A stretch of 64,000 nt of DNA from Bacteroidales bacterium. Lineage in GTDB: Bacteria; Bacteroidota; Bacteroidia; Bacteroidales; Bacteroidaceae. A program made the translations under genes and the position numbers. Below are positions 59,292 through 64,000 of the stretch, piece after piece. The stretch lies in the NCBI GenBank assembly GCA_018064685.1, contig JAGHUS010000035.1:37613-101612 (forward strand), written 5' to 3'. Below the pieces are notes generated by a model. That model saw nothing but the letters and a program-made list of their open reading frames with translations, searched no databases and was not told the DNA's origin. Positions within the stretch are counted from its first letter, which is position 1. The number at the start of each line of letters is the position of its first letter.

Positions 59292-62200
59292 ATGCCTATG
59301 GACTTCACGAAACACTGGTCATACTGGCCCATCAAGAACTTCAAAATCACCGCGCTGCTCGTCGTCCTGCTCTTTGCCTTCGGTCTGACAGGACTGGTGC
59401 AGATGCCTAAAGACGAGTTTCCGCCCTTCGTGGTGCGACAAGGCGTTGTCGTAGCCGTCATGCCTGGAGCCACCAGCGAAGAGATAGAGCAGCAAGTAGC
59501 CCGACCGCTAGAACGCTACCTCTTCACCTACAAAGAGGTGAACCGACTGAAAACCACCACGACAAGCATGAACGGCATGTGCTTGGTCATGGTGCAGCTG
59601 CAAGACAACATCCAGAACAAGGACGAGGTGTGGAGCAAACTCAAGCACGGCCTCAACACCTTCAAGTCGCAACTGCCGAGTGGCGTGCTGGCCGTCATCG
59701 TCAACGATGACTTTGGTGACACCTGTGCCCTGCTCATCACCATCGAAAGCGACCAGCGCAGCTACCGCGAACTGCAAGCATACAGCGACGAGCTGGCCGA
59801 CCGCCTTCGTCGCGTGCCTTCGGTCAGCAATGTGCGCCAGGTGGGCGAGGTAAAGGAGCAGATAACCCTCTACGTAGACCGCGAACGACTGGCGGCCTAC
59901 GGCATCGGGCAGACCGCCATCATGCAAGCCCTCAACGGGCAGGGCATGACCACAATGAGCGGAGCCGTCACCACGGGCAGCCAGAACATACTGCTGCACG
60001 TAGCGCCAACCCAACGAAGCGAAGAGGAACTGATGAACCTCATCGTCTACAGCGACGCCCAGAACCACGTAGTACGTGTACGCGACATTGCTGACATAAA
60101 GCGAGAGTACGACACCAGCGAGAGCTATATCGAGAACAACGGCAAGCGCTGCCTCATCCTCTCGCTCGAGATGGGCGAAGGACACAACATCATGCAGTAT
60201 GGCGAGGAGGTGGACGAAGTGCTCAGTCAGTTCAAGGACGAATACCTGCCCCAGGACGTCACCATGCAGCGCATCACCGATCAACCTCAAGTGGTGGGCG
60301 ACTCCGTCAACGGTTTCCTGCGCGACCTGCTCATCTCCATGGCCATCATCATCCTGGTCATGATGATGCTTTTCCCCTTCCGTTCGGCAATCGTGGCCGC
60401 CATCAGCATCCCCTTGAGCACGTTCATCTCGATGGGCTTCATGTATGCCTTTGACATCCCGCTCAACATCATCACGCTGGCCTGCCACATCGTCTCGCTG
60501 GGTATGATTGTGGACAACAGCATCGTCGTCATCGACGGTTACCTGGAGTACCTCGGCACGGGCATCGGTCGCAGAGCCTCGGCCGTGAAGAGCGTGCAAC
60601 AATACATGTGGCCCATGCTGCTAGCCACCATCTGCATCTGCGCCATCTTCTACCCCATCATCTTCACCATGACGGGCGAGGCATCCGATGTCATCGGCTA
60701 CTTCCCCATCACGATGACCCTCATCCTGATGATGTCGCTCGTCATCGCCGTCGGTGTCGTGCCCCTGCTCTGTGCAGCCATCATCAAAAAGACAAGCAGC
60801 ACGCCCACTGCCGATGAGACGACAAAGAGCAAGAAGAAGGTCTCTATCACCGACCGCGTACAGCACATCTACGACAAGGCCCTGGCATGGACCTTCCGCC
60901 ACCCCACCCTCACCATGGTCACGGCCATCCTGCTCGTCATCGGCGGCAGCCTGATCTTCCCCACGCTCAAGGTGCGCCAGTTCCCCTATGCAGACCGCAA
61001 CCAGTTTGCCGTCGAGATATTCCTGCCCGAAGGCGAGGGACTGGACCACACGAAGGCCATCGCTGACTCGCTCTACGACATCCTCTCGCGCGACGAACGT
61101 GCCACCAGCATCACCACCTTCATGGGATGCTCCTCACCCCGTTTCCAGGTCAGCTACGCACCGCAGATGGGTGGTCGCAACTTTGCACAGTTCATCGTCA
61201 ACACGCCCAACATCGAGACCACACTGGCCATGCTCAACGAGTACGCGCCACGATACAGCAACCACTGGCCCGGTGCCTACGTGCGTTTCAAGCAGATGGA
61301 TTTCCTCAACGTGCCTACGTTTGAGTACCGCTTCTACGGCAACGACCTGGACAGCATCAAGGCGGCGGCAGAGCAACTCATGAACGAGATGCGCCAGATG
61401 CCCGAACTGGAGTGGGTACACACCGACTACGACCAGCCCATGCCCATCATGGACATCGAACTCGACCCCGTAGCCACAGCCCAGTTGGGCATCAACCGCA
61501 CCACCGCCCAGCTGCAGTCCATGCTGCAAACGGGCAAGATGCAGGCTGGCAGCATCTGGGAGGACAACTACGAGGTGCCCATCGTCATCAAGGATGCCGC
61601 CACCGACCAGATGACCCTCTCCGACATCGGCAACATACGCATGACCAACACCACTGGCAGCAGCATACCCCTGCGACAGATAGCCAGCGTCAACCCCGTT
61701 TGGACAGAAGCCAAGATCGTACACCGCAACGGCGAGCGATGCATCAGTGTCACCGCCGAGGGCAAGCGCGAAGTGCTGGCACTGCCCGTGCAGACACGCA
61801 TCGGCAACATCATCGACCAGATGCAGCTGCCCCAGGGCGTACGTGCCGAGATAGGCGGTGAGATAGAGAAGAACAACGAGATGACACCCCAGATAGCCAT
61901 CGGCTTGGCACTGGCCATGCTCGTCATCTTCTTCTTCATCCTCTTCAACTTCCAGCGCTTCGGCATCACCATCATCAGCATGGCAGCCATCTCGCTCAGT
62001 CTGCCAGGAGCCATGATTGGCCTGGCCATTGCCAACAACACGCTGGGCATGACCTCGCTCTTCGGTTTCATCACCCTCATGGGCATCATCATGCGCAACG
62101 AGATTCTCATCTTCGAACATGCCGACCAAAAGGTGGCCGAGGGATGGAGTGTGCGCGACGCCGCATACGACGCTGGACGACGACGCATGGTGCCAATCTT

Positions 62201-62381
62201 CCTCACCACCGCCACCACGGCCGTGGGCGTCATACCTATGATCCTCGGCGGTTCCTCGTTCTGGATGCCCGTCGGCATCACCATCTTTGCCGGAGGCATC
62301 GGTACCCTCATCATGGTTGTCACCGTACTGCCCGTGGTATACTGGAAGTTGAACAAGAAAAAAGAACAAAACAATGCGTAA
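59292..62381 (+). CDS. RND efflux pump, HAE/AcrB-like
   Basis: A 1029-residue inner-membrane proton/substrate antiporter. N-terminal TM1 is followed by MPKDEFPPFVVRQGVVVAVMPGATSEEIE, the porter-domain start of the family. TM4 carries VDNSIVVIDG, retaining the first proton-relay Asp with Asn at the second position (AcrB has VDDAIVV). The second half repeats the topology (GLALAMLVIFFFILFNFQRFGI; MGIIMRNEILIFEHA). Compared with the CusA-like pump at 15.6 kb it belongs to a different RND branch. Substrate range cannot be inferred. It lies between the adaptor and the TolC-like gene, the latter overlapping by 8 bases. Confidence 0.93.
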   Translation: MPMDFTKHWSYWPIKNFKITALLVVLLFAFGLTGLVQMPKDEFPPFVVRQGVVVAVMPGATSEEIEQQVARPLERYLFTYKEVNRLKTTTTSMNGMCLVMVQLQDNIQNKDEVWSKLKHGLNTFKSQLPSGVLAVIVNDDFGDTCALLITIESDQRSYRELQAYSDELADRLRRVPSVSNVRQVGEVKEQITLYVDRERLAAYGIGQTAIMQALNGQGMTTMSGAVTTGSQNILLHVAPTQRSEEELMNLIVYSDAQNHVVRVRDIADIKREYDTSESYIENNGKRCLILSLEMGEGHNIMQYGEEVDEVLSQFKDEYLPQDVTMQRITDQPQVVGDSVNGFLRDLLISMAIIILVMMMLFPFRSAIVAAISIPLSTFISMGFMYAFDIPLNIITLACHIVSLGMIVDNSIVVIDGYLEYLGTGIGRRASAVKSVQQYMWPMLLATICICAIFYPIIFTMTGEASDVIGYFPITMTLILMMSLVIAVGVVPLLCAAIIKKTSSTPTADETTKSKKKVSITDRVQHIYDKALAWTFRHPTLTMVTAILLVIGGSLIFPTLKVRQFPYADRNQFAVEIFLPEGEGLDHTKAIADSLYDILSRDERATSITTFMGCSSPRFQVSYAPQMGGRNFAQFIVNTPNIETTLAMLNEYAPRYSNHWPGAYVRFKQMDFLNVPTFEYRFYGNDLDSIKAAAEQLMNEMRQMPELEWVHTDYDQPMPIMDIELDPVATAQLGINRTTAQLQSMLQTGKMQAGSIWEDNYEVPIVIKDAATDQMTLSDIGNIRMTNTTGSSIPLRQIASVNPVWTEAKIVHRNGERCISVTAEGKREVLALPVQTRIGNIIDQMQLPQGVRAEIGGEIEKNNEMTPQIAIGLALAMLVIFFFILFNFQRFGITIISMAAISLSLPGAMIGLAIANNTLGMTSLFGFITLMGIIMRNEILIFEHADQKVAEGWSVRDAAYDAGRRRMVPIFLTTATTAVGVIPMILGGSSFWMPVGITIFAGGIGTLIMVVTVLPVVYWKLNKKKEQNNA

Positions 62382-63696
62382 AACATTCAGATACATATTT
62401 ATGCTGCAGGCATGCATGTGGTTGCTTCCCATTCACGCCCAGCAGTTCACACTCGACCAGTGCATCGAGTCAGCCCTGCGCAATAACGCAGACCTCAAGA
62501 ACGCACGACTGGACATCAACATGGCTGCCGAGCAAGTGGCATCAGCCCGCACCAACTACTTCCCCCAAGTCAGCGCCATGGGCGTGGGCTTCGTCGGAGC
62601 CAAAGACCTGATGCGCAGCACGATGGAGATACCCGGCATGGACCTCACGCCCCTGGGCATGCCCATCGCCACGCCGCCATCCTCCTACCCCATCTCGATG
62701 ATCAAGAAGGGTGTAGTGGCCAACCTCACCGCCATGCAGCCCCTCTATGCCGGCGGGCAAATCGTCAACGGCAACAAACTGGCCGACCTGCAGCAGGAGG
62801 TCAAACAGCTGCAACTGGAGATGACCGAGAAGGATGTGCGGCAGAACGTGCAGAACTACTACTGGCAACTTGTAGGTCTGCGGGGTAACATCACCACACT
62901 CGATGCCGTAGACAAGCAACTCGACGAGGTGCACCGACTCACCGAGAATTTTGTCAAGGCAGGCGTCATCAACCGCAACGACCTACTGCGCGTCGAACTC
63001 AAGCAGCAGGAGATGCAAAGCCAGCGCCTCAGCCTGAACAACGGAATCGAGATGCTGCGACTGCTCCTAGCACAACTTGTGGGAGCCGAGTTCAGCAGCT
63101 TCGACATCGCACCCGCTGACATGCTGCAACCACAAAGTCCCGACACCTACTTCGTCAGTCCCGACCAGGCCGTAGCCAATCGAGAGGAGGTTGCCCTCAC
63201 GGCTCAGTCCGTGCGAGCCAACGAACTGCAAGTCAAGATGACGCACGGCAAGAACCTGCCATCTGTGGCCGTAGGCGCAGCCGCCATGTACATGAACGTC
63301 ATGGACCAGAACCAAGGCAACCTGGTGGGTCTGGCCACCGTCAGCATACCCATCAGCAGTTGGTGGGGCGGCAGCCACGACCTCAAACGGGCACGCATGG
63401 CCGTAGAGCAAAGCCGCAACACGATGACCGACGTGCAGCAGAAACTGCACATCGACATCCTCAACGCATGGAACCAACTGAACGAAGCCTACGCCCAGAT
63501 AGAGATAGCCCGCAAGAGCGTGGTACAGGCCGATGAGAACCTCCGACTCAACACCGACCAGTATCGCGTCGGAGCCATCGGCATGACCGACCTCCTCGAT
63601 GCCGTCACCCTCTACACGCAGAGTCACAGCAACCTCGTCAGCGCCTGTGCCAACTACCAAAACAAACTGGCCGACTATCAGCGCAAGACCAAGTGA
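62374..63696 (+). CDS. TolC-family outer membrane channel of the RND system
   Basis: A 440-residue outer-membrane efflux protein with a signal peptide ending IHAQ, then two structural repeats of coiled helices and strands (FTLDQCIESALRNNADLKNARLDINMA; ANREEVALTAQSVRANELQVKMTHGKNLPSVAVGAAAM). Conserved residues include YAGGQIVNGNKL and the QYRVGAIGMTDLLDAVTLYTQS helix typical of the OEP family. It overlaps the pump gene by 8 bases (ATGCG), so translation is coupled. It completes the efflux cassette, which a hairpin and the second ackA 3' copy follow. Confidence 0.93.
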   Translation: MRKTFRYIFMLQACMWLLPIHAQQFTLDQCIESALRNNADLKNARLDINMAAEQVASARTNYFPQVSAMGVGFVGAKDLMRSTMEIPGMDLTPLGMPIATPPSSYPISMIKKGVVANLTAMQPLYAGGQIVNGNKLADLQQEVKQLQLEMTEKDVRQNVQNYYWQLVGLRGNITTLDAVDKQLDEVHRLTENFVKAGVINRNDLLRVELKQQEMQSQRLSLNNGIEMLRLLLAQLVGAEFSSFDIAPADMLQPQSPDTYFVSPDQAVANREEVALTAQSVRANELQVKMTHGKNLPSVAVGAAAMYMNVMDQNQGNLVGLATVSIPISSWWGGSHDLKRARMAVEQSRNTMTDVQQKLHIDILNAWNQLNEAYAQIEIARKSVVQADENLRLNTDQYRVGAIGMTDLLDAVTLYTQSHSNLVSACANYQNKLADYQRKTK

Positions 63697-63733
63697 CGAT
63701 TACCTACATTATTCATGCCAGAGCAACTTACGA

Positions 63734-63770
63734 CACATGCTAGAGGAAAAGTTTTTTCCTGCTGCATGTG
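63734..63770 (+). terminator. Hairpin after the RND operon
   Basis: CACATGC/GCATGTG outer stem, TAG/GCT internal loop, AGGAAAA/TTTTCCT inner stem with a 3-base loop. A T-rich arm but no T tail; a probable terminator. Confidence 0.6.
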
Positions 63771-63781
63771 CTAACCGTCCA

Positions 63782-63886
63782 ACCTAGGCTATCCTCTCGG
63801 CCGACGACAGCAAGGTCACCGTTTGCTGCATCCCCACCGACGAGGAGCTGATGATTGCCCTCGACACACAGGCACTCTGCAAGTAA
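63782..63886 (+). pseudogene. Detached 3' end of ackA (95-bp repeat, copy 2)
   Basis: Bases 63786-63880 repeat 57845-57939 at 94 of 95 positions. The reading frame continues as in AckA (AILSADDSKVTVCCIP ... TQALCK) and ends TAA at 63884-63886, but begins with an in-frame TAG where ackA has GAG, and has no start codon or domain, so it cannot be functional. The copy extends one residue (K) further than the current ackA, which suggests it is the original 3' end displaced by inserted DNA. Confidence 0.93.
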
Positions 63887-64000
63887 ACATTCACATTATT
63901 AAGTGATGATTAAATAATAAGTTGGTACGATTTTGCTTTAGATTATTGAGATATTTTGGAGTTGTTTTGAAGGAGCAATGCGGGCATTGTGACTGAAAAA
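63887..64000. other. AT-rich end of window
   Basis: No ORF or clear signal in the last 114 bases. This would be the native sequence downstream of ackA if the insertion model is right. Confidence 0.6.

Noticed and set aside
61134-62432. 432-codon minus-strand ORF opposite the RND pump
   Set aside because: Shadow frame of a well-supported gene; His/Asp/Gly-rich composition without domain logic. The same applies to 27760-29307, 50485-51801, 3869-4993 and other long antisense ORFs.
57940-63785. Typical integrative element or transposon carrying the efflux operon
   Set aside because: No integrase, transposase, resolvase or terminal inverted repeats were found; only the 95-bp direct repeat supports insertion.

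Overview
The window is a chromosomal segment of a Bacteroidota bacterium, most likely Prevotellaceae. The evidence is the recurring promoter form TTTG-N19/20-TAnnTTTG, TonB-receptor-like outer-membrane barrels, BACON lipoproteins, secreted glycan-degrading enzymes with a Prevotella-style C-terminal sorting tail (KGIYIVNGKK), and a YtrA-type GntR regulator. Genes are packed in short operons on both strands. I found no tRNA, rRNA, CRISPR array, phage or complete insertion sequence.

Layout. 1-2.1 kb: 3'-truncated clpB lacking its N-domain, a Fur-family regulator, and a secreted FMN-binding protein. 2.3-5.2 kb: a secreted GH43 arabinanase divergent from pflB. 7.9-13.4 kb: a partner-switching operon (RsbW-like kinase, sensor-SpoIIE phosphatase, RelA-type synthetase domain, STAS, SLC13 transporter, STAS), lying between pflB and pflA. 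14.4-21.7 kb: a minus-strand metal efflux operon (SO_0444-type permease, CusB, CusA and CusC-like proteins) with a 23-bp palindromic operator candidate. 21.9-25.1 kb: an Rpn-type nuclease, thrC and a small membrane protein. 26.1-36.1 kb: an ABC ATPase and membrane partner, two TonB-receptor-like barrels with a YtrA regulator between them, then a second membrane protein and ABC ATPase. 36.2-41.8 kb: menC, a GH127 arabinofuranosidase and menE. 41.8-47.3 kb: a repeat-rich, decayed intergenic region, a YD-repeat protein, a BACON lipoprotein and a structured leader or ncRNA candidate. 47.3-51.8 kb: a giant rhamnogalacturonan lyase. 51.9-57.9 kb: murF, folP, dacA, pta, ackA. 58.3-63.7 kb: an RND drug efflux operon, followed by a second copy of the ackA 3' end.

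Functional themes. Mixed-acid fermentation (pflB, pflA, pta, ackA) gives formate, acetate and ATP. menC and menE serve menaquinone synthesis. GH43, GH127 and PL11 attack arabinan and rhamnogalacturonan of pectin, although no SusC/SusD pair is present. Envelope export is heavily represented by two RND systems and two ABC modules.

The most striking signals are not single genes. (1) GC-rich palindromic repeats of the CTCTCCCC...GGGGAGAG type occur between genes and also in frame inside at least five coding sequences (cusA, the permease, menC, menE, murF), always read as L/I-S-P and mostly as G-E; related repeats also supply start or stop codons. (2) A 95-bp duplication of the ackA 3' end flanks the whole RND operon, as if a cassette had integrated at the end of ackA. 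(3) A long structured RNA candidate lies upstream of the BACON lipoprotein. (4) The partner-switching operon has an alarmone-synthetase domain and a transporter but no sigma factor.
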